A stretch of 12,500 nucleotides of DNA, taken from contig KV908373.1 in assembly GCA_002005505.1 (NCBI GenBank), positions 307,501 to 320,000 of the forward strand. The letters run 5' to 3'. The notes beneath the pieces were generated by a model. It ran no database searches and was not told where the DNA came from. It worked only from the letters and a program-made list of their open reading frames with translations. Shown one piece after another: positions 1 to 8,977 of the stretch. This DNA comes from Botryococcus braunii. Lineage: Eukaryota; Chlorophyta; Trebouxiophyceae. Both the position numbers and the translations under genes were made by a program. Within the stretch, counting starts at the first letter, position 1, and each line of letters opens with the position of its first letter.

Positions 1-194
1 CAGTGCATTCGTCTGCTTGAATCTGTGATCTGTGTTCCTACTGAAACGGTGGAACGGGTGACAGGAGACTTTGACCAAGGTTACAGGGACTAAGTGGTGG
101 ACAAGTAACTAGGCCTGTGTGTCGTGTTTGTTGCCCTCTGACTCACAATTACTTCTGCGCAGGAACATAGAATCCGCAGGAGGAAGTAGTAGAC
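1..194 (+). other. 5' flank / probable 5' UTR of the Tudor-like gene
   Basis: This stretch lies directly upstream of the proposed initiator ATG at 195. It contains in-frame stops and no recognisable protein. A short open frame from base 1 ends at TAA 91-93 and could be the tail of an exon of a neighbouring gene, but nothing in it is recognisable. No TATA box or other promoter element is convincing. It is read here as promoter-proximal or 5' UTR sequence only because of its position. Confidence 0.35.
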
Positions 195-224
195 ATGGGA
201 AAATCCAAGGGAGGGGGTTCCAAG
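195..224 (+). CDS. Exon 1 (initiator exon) of the Tudor-like gene
   Basis: ATG at 195 opens ten codons, MGKSKGGGSK, ending at AAG|GTGGGT, a good donor that leaves phase 0. Exon 2 also starts in phase 0 after a CAG. Reading through the donor gives only 24 more codons before a TAG. The start is the only ATG in the upstream region that feeds a donor in the right phase, but exon 1 is too short to be proved without a transcript; further small exons could lie in the 1.7 kb intron. Confidence 0.55.
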
Positions 225-1651
225 GTGGGTCCCCACAATTTTGTATGGTCTGCGTGTGCGGCCGTGGTGGGGCAACAGAAGTTTGTGTGGACTTTTTAGA
301 AATATGACTTTGTATACCAAGCTCTTTGGGTGGTTTCTCTCTCAGCTTCCCCAGCAACTATGCTTACTTCTGGTGCAAGCTTTCGTGGATCCTGGCCTCG
401 GGGATCTTAATGTTTGTTTATGCAGGTTTGGTTATTTTCCTACCGCACAGGCACCTCTCATTCACTTACTCCATTGTGCTTTCGTTTGTGTCTCTGTTTT
501 AAGCCGCCCTTTACCAGGGGTTCAGTCAAGCTTTCAGCATGTTTTGTCAACAGATTGTCTTGTACAGTGCAGGCTGCTGTCGATCACTTTTGATGTTGTG
601 CCAGTCATATGTCTTTCGACCTGGCCCCTGGGAATTGCTGCATGCTGGATGTTGTGTCTAGATGTGGCTTTCCCAACAGAATACTCCTTGATTTTGTCAA
701 ACAAATTTATGCTAGAAGTACAACTTTCGTTGACATGCCACACAACGTTGTCTTGTCCATGTGTCCTCCAGATCATGTTGGGTCTACTTTTTTGATCACG
801 TTTTTCTGGTCTCCTTGAGAAGATCTGAGTGTCAAGTTCGCGGATCTACCTGTCAACCCGTTGAAATAGCACGTGGCAGTGTGGTTGATACGGGGCACCC
901 CTTTTACCAGTAGTTTAGATAGTCCGTTAAGAGAAAATATAGGATTGAGGTTTATGGAGTCCACGTATTGAGTGGGTTGGCCTGGTTAGGATTGAAGGAC
1001 CTTGCTTGTTCCAAACTTTTAATGGTCCAGAATGGCTGCCATTCTCAGCTTGTTTTGTGGACCTTTGCTGGTCTCCAGTTGATCCTTTACCCCACCCCCC
1101 CCTTTGTTTTGGGGGTGTGGGGGGGGGGGGGGGGGGAGGCCAGTAGTGAGCTGCCATAGTTTTGCTCACGCAAAGTGGTACTTCCCTGTTTTAAGGATCC
1201 AATTTGAGACGGGTTTCTCAGAGAGGGCGTCTAGGTTCTGATGTCCAACAAAGCTTTGAAAGTGGGGTATGGCTCGGAACTACGAAGTGGATTTGCGGGT
1301 CTGATCTTTATCGGCATCGATGGATGGCTTGTCTTGGGAGGGTGCCGGGCAGACCATGCATGTTCTACACATTAAGCACCCACACTTTTGTCCATGCATG
1401 TTCCCCTTACCCTGTTCTCAGGTTTTCCAACATGTTTGTACTGCTTTTCCTCCCATTTCCTCTTGTCAAGTCTTGCCCCCGCCCCCCTTTTCCCCTCTCG
1501 CCCCCCTTCTCTCGTCCCCTCTCCCACGCACGCAGAGTGCTAGAAGAAATGAGAAGGGGGGGGGGGAGGAGAAGAGAGGCAGGGAGGTGGGAGGAAGGGA
1601 GAGGGTAGGACAGAGGCATGTGTTTATCGTCTCCCAACACACGCAGGCGCA

Positions 1652-1742
<91 letters not shown>

Positions 1743-4294
1743 GCACAACCCCATTCGGAGGTTAGTGTTTGAGAGGGGATTTTGAGCAAGTGAGGGTGCT
1801 GGTCTTGAAGCACACTTCAAAAACTGTCCATGTATGGTGTTTGTCCAGCTGTTGAAAGGGTTGGAATGCTGGATTACAAAATTGTTCCTTTGCTTGTTGC
1901 GTGCATGATATTGTTGGGATTGTTTGCAGGCATTGCGCGATGACCCAAGTCGGCCCCAGGGTTCTGTTGCCACGGCTGGGTTAGGTGCTGAAGTGGAAGT
2001 ATACTGGCCAGATGATGATGCTTGGTACACTGGTATATTAGATAGCGTTGATAAGGTGTGCCTCCTGCATCAATGTAAATGTTTCGGCTCCATCTTATCA
2101 TGTAAGTAAGGGCATGTTATGTTTAGTTTTGTCATAGTCAGCACCTGCACTTTGTGGTGCATTTGCCCCCCCCCCCCTCAAGGAAATGTTTGGCCCTCTT
2201 GCCTGGCGGACGTACGACAGTCTGGGATTTTCTATCATTTTTGGCAGGTTCATGCGCACTTCCTGGGCTTCTTTTTGTTCCACAAATGGGAGCAGGAGTG
2301 GGCAGTTCATGATGTGGACTTTGGAGTCTTACGGTTTCAGAGGAGACTAAATAAGCCTCAGGCTATCAACTCTCAAGCCTATTCACTAGTGGAATTGCGT
2401 GGGTAACACTGGGGGAGCGTGGGTTTGCAACTGGACCTCTCTCGAGGTTGGTAAAAGGTTAAAGACGAGTGAGTGTCAGTCTGAGGGTTGCACTTGTGGA
2501 AATTCGTTCTATTGGAGGATGTTGAATGCTGGCAGAAGCACATGCTGGCAGAATGTTTGACAAATGATGTGTGGTTTTTTAAATATCCATGGGTGTAGTA
2601 CTGGTTGTGCTTCTTTATTCAATATCACTTGTTTCCTTTGTTGCATTGTATGGGAGCATGCAAACCTCATGTGTAGAGTTTTGGAAATGGGATATGATGG
2701 GTTCAAATTGACAGAGAGTACAGGTGATGCCTGCAGTTTGCATTTTGTGAAGCCAAATAGTCATAGTAACTGGAGGTTGTGGGCACAGAGCAAGAAAAAG
2801 GGATATCATATTACGTACGAGGATGGCGAGGAGGAGTGGGTGGACCTCAAGCAGGAGCGTTGGGCACTAAAGGCACCGGGCAAAGGTGTTGATGGCGCTC
2901 CTGAACCGGAGTCCAGCAAAAAGGCGCCCGCCGCCTCCAAATCAAAGTCTGGTAAGGCCGACAAGGGCGGTGCGAAGGAGGGCGAAGAAGCGAAAGCTGC
3001 CGAGAAGAAGAAAGCCCCTGAGACCAAGGCAGTTCTGGAGGCGGCAGAGCCCCCGGGGGCTGGAAAGGAGCCCAAGCCGACAAAGTCCAAGGGGAAGGCC
3101 AAGGCACCAAAGAAGGAAGAGGCAGCACCGCAGAAAGATGAAGCCACTCCCATGGACGTGGACGAGGCACCTGCAAAGGAGGCGGATGTGCCCCCTACTA
3201 AGGCAGCTGAGGGAAAAGGGAAGGAGAAGGCGGCCAAAGATAAGGCCAAGGGCCCTGGCGTGGCCGGGGCTGTAGAGGACGCAGCAGAGCCTCCTGAGAA
3301 GAAGGACGAGAAGGCTGGGGCGCGGAAGCGCAAAACCCAGGAAGAGAATTCAGATGCTGATGCTGGCCCCAGGAAGACCCGTGGTGATGGTGTCAAGAAG
3401 GTCACTGTCAGCAGTCCTGGCAACAAGAAGGCTGGGGGAAAGGAGAAGGCACAAAAAGGCGACAAAGGGGATAATGGCCAGCTGGCGGCAGCTGCTGCAC
3501 CGCCATCGTCTCCAAAAGCCCGGAAGGTTGAGTTGCCGGGAGCTTTTGCACCTCCTGGCGAATGGGAAGCACAACGTGGCATGAAGCTTGGAAAGCCATT
3601 GGCTGGAAATCTGCTTGCTGACGAGCCCATGTATAAGGTGTGTTTTTAGCGCTTGTCAGTCAGTATTTATCAAGCCGGTGCGCTTCCCTACATTGTGTTG
3701 TCACACGGACGGGCTAAGTTCAGATTCTGGGACATAGTTTGACAGTCTTGCTCTCTTTGAAGGTTCCAGAAGTATGGCGTGGGTTTCCTGTCCTTGAGGC
3801 TCTAGCATGCATACTTAAGCTTTCTGCAAAGAACATTTTGTTTAGAAACCCTGATTGATTGGTGCATGTCACTACTGTTGTGTGTCGTGAGGGCTTCCGC
3901 CTATTCTGCCGCGCTCAGCTGTCTACAGCCTTAATGTGTGTGTTTCCTCTGTCTCAATTCCATTGTCTCCCCGTATAACTTCCCACCCCTCCCCTTTCTT
4001 TTTAAAAAGGGGGGGGGGGGAGAAGAAAAGCGTCCCAGATTACGAAACTTTTTTTGAGCGGTGCGGTGGATGAGCACATGTTGTTGAGACCGGGTGTGGA
4101 GGAGAGTCCTACCTGGTCAGAAGCTCCTGTGCTGTACATGCACCCCTGAAGGTGGCCAAAAACTCCTGCTCACCGTGTAAAGATTCACGTACTGACCTTG
4201 TGGCGTTTCTATCTGATCAGGTTTATGAGTCGGATGACAAGGGGGAGTACGAGGTCTTCTGCCTGGTACACCACATGTCAGCGAACGAAATCAA
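195..4294 (+). CDS. Tudor-like domain nuclear protein with long Lys/Ala/Pro-rich tail (exons 195-224, 1930-2055, 2789-3637, 4221-~4294; 3' end unresolved)
   Basis: The exons join in phase 0 to give at least 359 residues. Residues 28-77 form a Tudor-like barrel of the type found in plant PDS5 and MSH6 proteins. It has a V-x-VYWPDDDAWYTG first half, a YEDGEEEWVDL second half and an ERW end, with aromatic W36, W42, Y43, Y58 and Y62 as possible methyl-lysine cage residues. Residues about 78-300 are low-complexity, rich in Lys, Ala, Pro and Glu, with a basic nuclear-signal-like R231-K-R-K234 and an SPKAR motif at 293-297. The remainder is not recognised. Inference: a chromatin-associated reader or scaffold. 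PDS5 carries its Tudor domain near the C terminus after HEAT repeats and MSH6 has MutS domains; neither is seen here, so no gene symbol is given. The fold call is fairly sure, the cellular role is not. Confidence 0.8.
1095..1136. repeat. C8 run followed by an 18-G run
   Basis: Eight Cs (1095-1102) are followed, after a T/G-rich spacer that itself contains GGGGG, by an uninterrupted G18 (1119-1136). The C and G runs could pair as a hairpin, or the G tract could fold as a quadruplex. It lies inside intron 1. Confidence 0.85.
1444..1615. repeat. Polypyrimidine tract followed by polypurine tract
   Basis: About 80 bases of nearly pure C/T (1444-1525) are followed within roughly 20 bases by about 70 bases of nearly pure A/G (1544-1613), including an 11-G run at 1556-1566. 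The two halves are loosely complementary, so the block is an imperfect inverted repeat of simple sequence. It lies in intron 1 just before the (CA)n run. Confidence 0.75.
1655..1740. repeat. (AC)43 dinucleotide microsatellite
   Basis: An uninterrupted 86-base AC repeat lies in intron 1, flanked by partly degenerate CA-like sequence (ACACGCAGGCGCACAA upstream, TCGCACAA downstream). Open frames across it on both strands are His/Thr or Cys/Val repeats and are artefacts. Confidence 0.97.
1930..2055 (+). CDS. Exon 2 of the Tudor-like gene (first half of the Tudor fold)
   Basis: The exon starts after TTTGCAG at 1929 and ends at GATAAG|GTGTGC. It encodes 42 residues (11-52) in phase 0 at both ends. 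It carries the first strands of the Tudor-like barrel, EVEVYWPDDDAWYTGILDSV, a pattern typical of plant PDS5/MSH6-type Tudor domains (hydrophobic-x-V-x-WP-x-D-x-x-x-Y-x-G). The domain is incomplete in this exon and needs exon 3 for its second half. Confidence 0.85.
2056..2788 (+). other. Intron 2 of the Tudor-like gene, 733 bases
   Basis: It runs from GTGTGC to GGCACAG and interrupts the Tudor fold between residues 52 and 53. An uninterrupted C12 run lies at 2166-2177. An open frame covers 2564-2788 upstream of exon 3 in the same reading frame, so a late-start form is formally possible, but joining at 2789 restores the domain exactly. Confidence 0.8.
2166..2177. repeat. C12 homopolymer in intron 2
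   Basis: Twelve consecutive Cs, flanked by TTTG and TCAA. It is one of several G/C runs confined to the introns of this window. Confidence 0.9.
2789..3637 (+). CDS. Exon 3 of the Tudor-like gene (second half of Tudor fold plus Lys/Ala/Pro-rich tail)
   Basis: 849 bases, 283 residues (53-335), phase 0 at both ends, from GGCACAG| to TATAAG|GTGTGT. It opens with SKKKGYHITYEDGEEEWVDL and ERW, completing the Tudor-like barrel. It then runs through a long stretch of Lys, Ala, Glu and Pro blocks with no fold apparent, a TPMDVDE segment, the basic cluster R231-K-R-K234 and two Ser-Pro sites. The last 35 or so residues (GEWEAQ...KLGKPLAGNLLADEPMYK) are less biased and may begin a second folded segment continued in exon 4. 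The exon is richer in G+C than the flanking introns. The 274-codon open frame on the other strand is a by-product of this composition. Confidence 0.9.
3638..4220 (+). other. Intron 3 of the Tudor-like gene, 583 bases
   Basis: It runs from GTGTGT to TGATCAG. It is T-rich with no recognisable coding content and contains a C/T tract running directly into an A5G12 tract near its middle. Confidence 0.75.
3979..4030. repeat. C/T tract joined to A/G tract with G12 run
   Basis: A pyrimidine-rich stretch (about 3979-4003) meets a purine stretch (4004-4030) that includes G12 at 4009-4020. Around the junction CTTTTT meets AAAAAGG, so the two halves can pair. It has the same architecture as the C/G and Y/R pairs in intron 1. 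Confidence 0.8.
4221..4294 (+). CDS. Exon 4 of the Tudor-like gene
   Basis: The exon begins after CTGATCAG in phase 0, continuing MYK with VYESDDKGEYEVFCLVHH and MSANEIK. The best donor is AA|GTGCGT at 4294/4295, which leaves phase 2. A weaker donor, CTG|GTACAC at 4265, would leave phase 0. Without splicing, the frame stops at TGA 4359-4361. The segment is acidic and beta-like, but no family is recognised. Confidence is good for the start, poor for the end. Confidence 0.6.
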
Positions 4295-4558
4295 GTGCGT
4301 CTCTCCGTTGCTCCTTTTCTCTGACAGCCCCTTCTTGATGCTCATTCCTGGGAAGCACTGAGTAGTGTCCTTGGCAGTGCCAGCAGGCAGAGGGGCGTTA
4401 CCTCTGTGTGCATGGGGGTGAAACGAAATATGGCAGAGATCAGTTGAGCACCTCGTCAACGAAGCGTCTGCAGCACTGCTTGGGCACATGTTCCGTCGGT
4501 TGCCATTTCTGTAACTCTCGTCCTGTCTGTGAAGGGTGGGGAGGGGGGGGGATTGTAG

Positions 4559-4618
4559 AAGGTGAAGCGTAAATGGATTAAGGAGGATGAGTTAGAGTTC
4601 TTCGGATGGACACCAGTG
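4559..4618 (+). CDS. Candidate exon 5 of the Tudor-like gene
   Basis: After ATTGTAG the open phase encodes KVKRKWIKEDELEFFGWTPV, which looks like protein, not intron. A donor G|GTTTGT follows at 4619. The acceptor lacks a pyrimidine tract, and a second AG at 4560-4561 would remove one codon. The frame needs a phase-0 partner, which the best exon 4 donor does not give. The same frame stays open, unspliced, to TAG-TTAAG at 4877-4879, so the exon could also be terminal. Confidence 0.4.
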
Positions 4619-4701
4619 GTTTGTATTGACAGACTTCCATGTACCATTTGTCGTTTACTAATTGGCAGTCTTGTGGTCCGCAGTGTGAGATGCTGGTCTA
4701 G
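4619..4701 (+). other. Candidate short intron and terminal codons after exon 5
   Basis: GTTTGT at 4619 and CCGCAG at 4683 would bound a 65-base intron. It has a branch-like TTACTAATT with its A about 20 bases before the acceptor. Splicing gives CEMLV and a TAG at 4699-4701, ending the protein. An alternative acceptor, GGCAG at 4668, reaches the same stop. This is one of three possible 3' ends, and the intron would be much shorter than its neighbours. Confidence 0.25.
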
Positions 4702-4966
4702 TGGACGGATAGTAGTTATTCGGTCGGCCCAGAATGGCGGCAAGGAGAAGCCATTGCCTAACAGCAAGGTATTCGATATACAGCTACCGGGTAAGGTGGT
4801 ACCAGAGTCTGCTCGCGCCATGCTGTGCAGCCATGGCCAGCTCCACACTCGTGTCAGAAAGGCTCCTGGCACTAGTTAAGGCGTAATGCAACACGATTCG
4901 TATTACAGTTGGAAGTGTCCACAATTTGATCATTTTGGGTTATTTGGAATGCAACCTCCAGCCCTA

Positions 4967-4972
4967 ATTAAA
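4967..4972 (+). promoter_or_regulatory. Possible poly(A) signal ATTAAA
   Basis: ATTAAA lies about 90 bases after the longest candidate stop (4877-4879) of the + strand gene. It is a common variant of AATAAA. Support is positional only. Confidence 0.25.
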
Positions 4973-5159
4973 GCGTTTCATCTGTTTTACTAGGTTCAGC
5001 ACCGGTCAGGCTCAAGAGGGGCATTGTTACGGGTAGCTGCAGCAGTGAGAGCCATCGTGGTCACGGCCTCATCTGCATGGTAGCAGCTGAGGCTTCTCGT
5101 GCATGAAGGCCCGGGGCTGGTCCTGGTCCTTGATGCCAAAGTGCACTAGGCAAAGCGCA

Positions 5160-5201
5160 CTAGGGATAGTATGCGAAGAGGTGTGGCTGCTGGTTGATGC
5201 A
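5160..5201 (+). other. Isolated strong donor-like site (GCAAG|GTACGT) with open frame upstream
   Basis: GATGCAAG|GTACGT at 5194-5207 is one of the best donor matches on the + strand. It is preceded by an open frame reading LGIVCEEVWLLVDAR. A TAG-ending acceptor candidate lies just upstream (CACTAG at about 5162). If real, the Tudor-like gene extends past 5.2 kb. No following exon was identified, so this stays a candidate. Confidence 0.2.
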
Positions 5202-5408
5202 AGGTACGTGTGGGGTCATGCTGGACTTGTTATTTGCCAAGGCAGGGGTTGCACAGAGATAGAGGATGAGTGTGGGAGCAAGTTTGAATTTGCCAATGCT
5301 GGGCAATAGGAGCCACCCATGCTTCTGGGCTTGAGGTTAAGGAAGCGCTGTCCGATATACAAGTATCTTAATGTGAGTCATGGCAGGTTTTTTTCTTTGT
5401 TCCCTTTG

Positions 5409-5433
5409 CGGGTGGGGTGGGGAGGGGGAGAGG
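5409..5433 (+). repeat. G-rich tract with four G runs
   Basis: The tract reads GGGTGGGGTGGGGAGGGGG with short single-base spacers, satisfying the pattern for an intramolecular G-quadruplex on the + strand. It lies just downstream of the candidate 3' end of the + strand gene. Confidence 0.7.
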
Positions 5434-5749
5434 ATTGGACCACATTTGCCCTGAAGGCTAGTCAGGTCGGCAAATCATGATTTCCATTTGTGTTTAATAA
5501 GTCAGCTGTACAGAGAGCCCAAACCCCTGGCCAAGCCGGTCCCTGTCATCAACCCATCCTTTTCATAGGCCAGCCCTTTTCGCTCATGAGGAGATTATGC
5601 AACCTGAAGAGCACATGGCATATTAGTTGTGTGAAGTCCAGTGGAGTTTGCTCTCGAAGAGTTGCCAACTGTATTAAGGCAGAGCTCTTATGGGCTTTGC
5701 TTCCTCTTTCTGCTCGTCCAAGAATACCCTGACCAGTTTAGAAGGACGC

Positions 5750-5755
5750 AATAAA
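5750..5755 (+). promoter_or_regulatory. Possible poly(A) signal AATAAA
   Basis: This is the canonical AATAAA hexamer found on the + strand downstream of the Tudor-like gene. It would fit if the transcript extends past 5.2 kb. Single hexamers occur often by chance. Confidence 0.25.
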
Positions 5756-8171
5756 GTAGACTCCTTTGGATCTCAGCAGGGACAACTCAACCTGCGGCTC
5801 ATGTACCTGCCCCTTACCACCCTTACAACATGTCTGATCACTTGAAACCACCAGAGGTATACATCGTGTTGGGTCTCAATAATTGTACATTTGCCAGGTG
5901 AGTGGTGGTGGTACTACATTATGGATGACTCTCAGTGCGTTTTTGTTTGGGAGGATTAAGATGTAGAGCTTTCCAAGCTGTCAAACCAGCAGAATGCATT
6001 TAGATGACAAGTGAAGTTCCCACTGGATGGTATGCAAGGAATGCGTTTGCACCTTTGCATCGACCTGTATTACCACACTGCTATGGGGCATTGAGTGCTT
6101 CTGTGAGAGGGAAGCGCAGCTAATGGGTTACTTACTGCAGAGAATCTTAATTTTTCCATACGACTTCCAAGGGCATCTCCATTGTAGCAGTCGTTCAACT
6201 AATGCGAATGGATTGCCTGAGGCAGCAAACTTGCTGTAAATGCAGGACAGCACATTTTGCCAATTTCGGTCCTTGGTGGGGAGTTAATAGTGAGGGTGAC
6301 ATGTATGGGTAAGCTACTGTCAGTTTCTGAAAACTTAATTGTGCGGACCTGCTCAACGTGATGCGATGTCAGGTAACGGGATGTACGGGGTTGTTGTAGC
6401 TGCCTGGAGGGGAAGGACTTGAGCTTTAGCATATTTATTGTGCATGAAATCCCCCCGTTCTCTCTGTTTTGGCGGGACAGATGCTTGCCAGTGCTTCTCT
6501 CTGAGTAAGCGCAGTTTGGGCCCTGTTGCTGCGACACATGCCACATTTTACATGCATTAAACTGAAACATCTGCTGCAAGACTGGGTAGGGAGCTCCGCC
6601 CACTAATTAGTTGCTAGGCTCGCTCAAATGTGTTTACGTTCTTGTGGTGTTGTCGCATATCTAGAAAGAGCTTTCTCCTGATATAGTGCAGAGATGAATG
6701 GATTTATGTGGAGCATCCGGCTTAAGAGCCCATCATTATCGAACGCTTCAAGTCTACAGATGTTAGTTTGCAGAAACCTGGTGGGTGTGGGTGATTCGCC
6801 CCCAATGCTGTTCTGCAAGTCCCTGGTAAAGGTCGATCCAAAGGTGCTGCACATTTGATCTGGATGACCTTCATGTGAGCCGTTTCCAATGCCTCTTGTT
6901 GTAGCGACGCTGTTGTGCCTAACTTGTCTGTACAAGTCTGAGTGAACAAATGTGCGAGGACCTGCCTGGACAGATCTGTCTCACCAGTGGTGTCGTAAGT
7001 GCGCTGTAAAGTTACCGCACGAGAGATGTGACAATGTGATTATGGGTACTGCCATACAACCGCCGCACCACCCCACACCGCCTACAGGCATATTTGCGAG
7101 CCATGGGGTGATGCATTAGCACTTCTGATTTTTCATGCAGTCCTATCATGTGTCAGTTATTTCCAGCTCTGCTTTGTGTGTAAAAAACCTGCACAAGCTA
7201 GCAAGTGCCTCGAATGCAGAATTTCTTTCTGTTAATCGATTTTTTCTCTCAACAACTCTGGCATTCTGTAGAAGTAAGTAACTTGAAAACTCAAGGGTCC
7301 CTACAACTCCCGGTAAATGCCCCAGTGCGATTCACAACAGCACTCCACTACCACTTGCTCACGACAGCAAGGGTTTGCACAGCCCCGCATTGATTAAAAC
7401 CTGGGATTAATTCAAACCAACGTAAATGGCTCTGGCCCATGAGTTCCCGCTACAGGCCGTGAACATCTAAATATGTGAAGGCAATTGAGCCCATTTGGCA
7501 CTGCTCAGCAAGGCATACGTTTAAAATTCATGAGAGCTCTTCTCCCCCGGGAAGATGTCCTCCCTCTCCCTGACATGTACGCCCACTCCATGCAGTAAGT
7601 TAACTCATGTGGGCCTGGGTTCAACCAACAAACATTAAGCCCCTTCCCACCCATCTTCACCTTGTGCGGCATCTACACAGTACTTGAGCCGCATGTAGAT
7701 TGCCGATGCAGACCGCATACACGATCTTTGCAATTCTCAGGGAACTGAAGGTGGATGTGTTCCTCACCATGTACTGCAGGCTAGGAAAGAAACAGAAATA
7801 AGCAGTAACTAAAAAACAGCGTGGATCCATTGTTCAACATTGCTGCTGAAATTAGCACTGGCAACCACTTCTACAACTCTCACCAATCTCAAGCGGTAAC
7901 TGTGTTGATACAAAGGCCCACCCCACTGCATCCAACCCTCCGCTCACATTTGTCGCAGTGTCGGGAACCCAACATGACTAATTCTAGCACGAACAAAACC
8001 CGCATCGCGGTCCTGATGAGGAGCATTCGCGAGTCCAACTGCGTCAAGTACGCTGCATTTTTGAAGGTTGCAGCATTCCTCAATGGCCAACCGCGAACTG
8101 GCAGGAGGCTGCTGTTTGTATTGCTTGTCCATCAAGCAATCATCAATGCCATGGCAAACCACATTCGCAAC

Positions 8172-8176
8172 TTACA
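8172..8176 (-). promoter_or_regulatory. Possible TGTAA poly(A) signal of the prolyl 4-hydroxylase gene
   Basis: TGTAA on the - strand lies 39 bases past the TGA stop of the ShKT exon. TGTAA is the usual poly(A) signal in volvocine green algae. I saw no AATAAA on the - strand within several hundred bases below the stop. A five-base match is weak alone. Confidence 0.3.
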
Positions 8177-8214
8177 CATGTCTGGCAGGAGGCTCAAATT
8201 GGACAAATTTCATA

Positions 8215-8371
8215 TCACCGTTTTTTCCGGGCATCTGTAGCAGCCTTCTGCTTTTCTGTGCACGTATTGCATGACTTCCGGCAAGCGGCTTTCATGTAGC
8301 CAGGGTTCTTGCTGCACTCTCCACTTTTAGCCCAGACTCCACACATCTCGTTGTCATCAACACAAATGCCA
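8215..8371 (-). CDS. Prolyl 4-hydroxylase last exon: ShKT domain
   Basis: The exon follows TTGATGCAG, enters in phase 2, and encodes 51 residues ending at TGA 8217-8215. It carries the full ShKT cysteine pattern C-x6-C-x8-C-x10-C-x3-C-x2-C with the signature W-A-K-S-G-E-C-S-K-N-P-G-Y-M. A basic tail (TEKQKAATDARKKR) follows. The domain is named after an anemone peptide; in plant P4Hs it is an accessory module, here not a toxin. The exon has no ATG and is easy to miss. Confidence 0.93.
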
Positions 8372-8766
8372 CTGCATCAATACATCCCCAACTTGTAAAC
8401 CCCAAATGCCCATGCTAGAAACCATGGGCCCCAAAGTTGGGCATCGCTCCAATCTTTCTTAAATTTCAACAAGATTCGGGCCCATGATCCTCGGGAGAAG
8501 TGTTTATGCATAAATTTCATCGACTTCTTACCATCTAAACCTCTTCTCCTAATAGAGGCACAGGTACAGATGGCAAATAAAAGTCAGTGGGCTTGTGGGA
8601 GTTCTTGCTCCAGCCCATCTCTGGAAGTGCACTTCATAAAGAACTTTGTATAAACCATATGTTACCCTCCCATGCCCTCTTGAGATATATTCCTCAATGC
8701 TAAATTTTCTCTAATTATATATTAGTTGCAAAGAAGAGTTGATGAAGTCAACATGCCACGTTTGTG

Positions 8767-8837
<71 letters not shown>

Positions 8838-8977
8838 ACACGCTGGGTGAGTAAAAATCAGGTGAAGCCCGCAAGTGGAGCTCACGTGTAAAGCCCCCCC
8901 CCCCCCCCCCCAAAAGACACGCACAGGCATAGATAGGCAGAGACAGACAGACAGCCAAACACACACAAACACAAACA

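Larger units (their letters stand above)
225..1929 (+). other. Intron 1 of the Tudor-like gene, 1705 bases
   Basis: It runs from GTGGGT to TTTGCAG. It is T-rich and holds no recognisable coding sequence. Its open frames, the longest being 184 codons from 241, show no motif or family resemblance. It contains an 18-G run, a polypyrimidine/polypurine pair and a (CA)43 microsatellite, each listed separately. Confidence 0.6.
5310..8170. other. Gap of about 2.9 kb between convergent genes, no supported gene
   Basis: Both strands were read in all frames. Open frames here reach at most 139 codons, have no recognisable motif, are not bounded by good splice sites, and overlap one another on opposite strands. 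The interval must hold the 3' UTRs of the two convergent genes. It lacks the long simple repeats seen in the introns apart from a G-rich stretch at 5409-5433. Confidence 0.6.

Noticed and set aside
241..795. 184-codon + strand open frame in intron 1
   Set aside because: The hydrophobic, Cys/Leu-rich product comes from T-rich intron sequence; its first codon lies inside intron 1, no domain is seen, and exons 1 and 2 join cleanly around it.
1407..2030. 207-codon - strand open frame spanning the CA run
   Set aside because: It contains a long Cys-Val repeat from the microsatellite and a Ser/Pro/Leu-rich part from the polypurine tract, and it overlaps exon 2 antisense.
2806..3630. 274-codon open frame on the - strand opposite exon 3
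   Set aside because: It is the antisense reading of a G/C-biased Lys/Ala/Pro-rich exon; its Ala/Ser/Phe-rich product is what that composition yields, and it has no motif.
6199..6603. 134-codon - strand open frame in the interval between genes
   Set aside because: No motif, biased composition or splice context supports it, and a different-frame ORF overlaps it; the length is within chance expectation for this composition.
8099..8194. Short direct repeat CTGGCAGGAGGCT (two copies about 85 bases apart)
   Set aside because: Two copies of 13 bases, without flanking structure or target duplication, are not enough to call a mobile element or regulatory repeat.
7821..8240. 139-codon + strand open frame near the P4H 3' end
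   Set aside because: It has no recognisable motif, overlaps the ShKT exon and P4H 3' UTR antisense, and has competing open frames on the opposite strand over the same bases.
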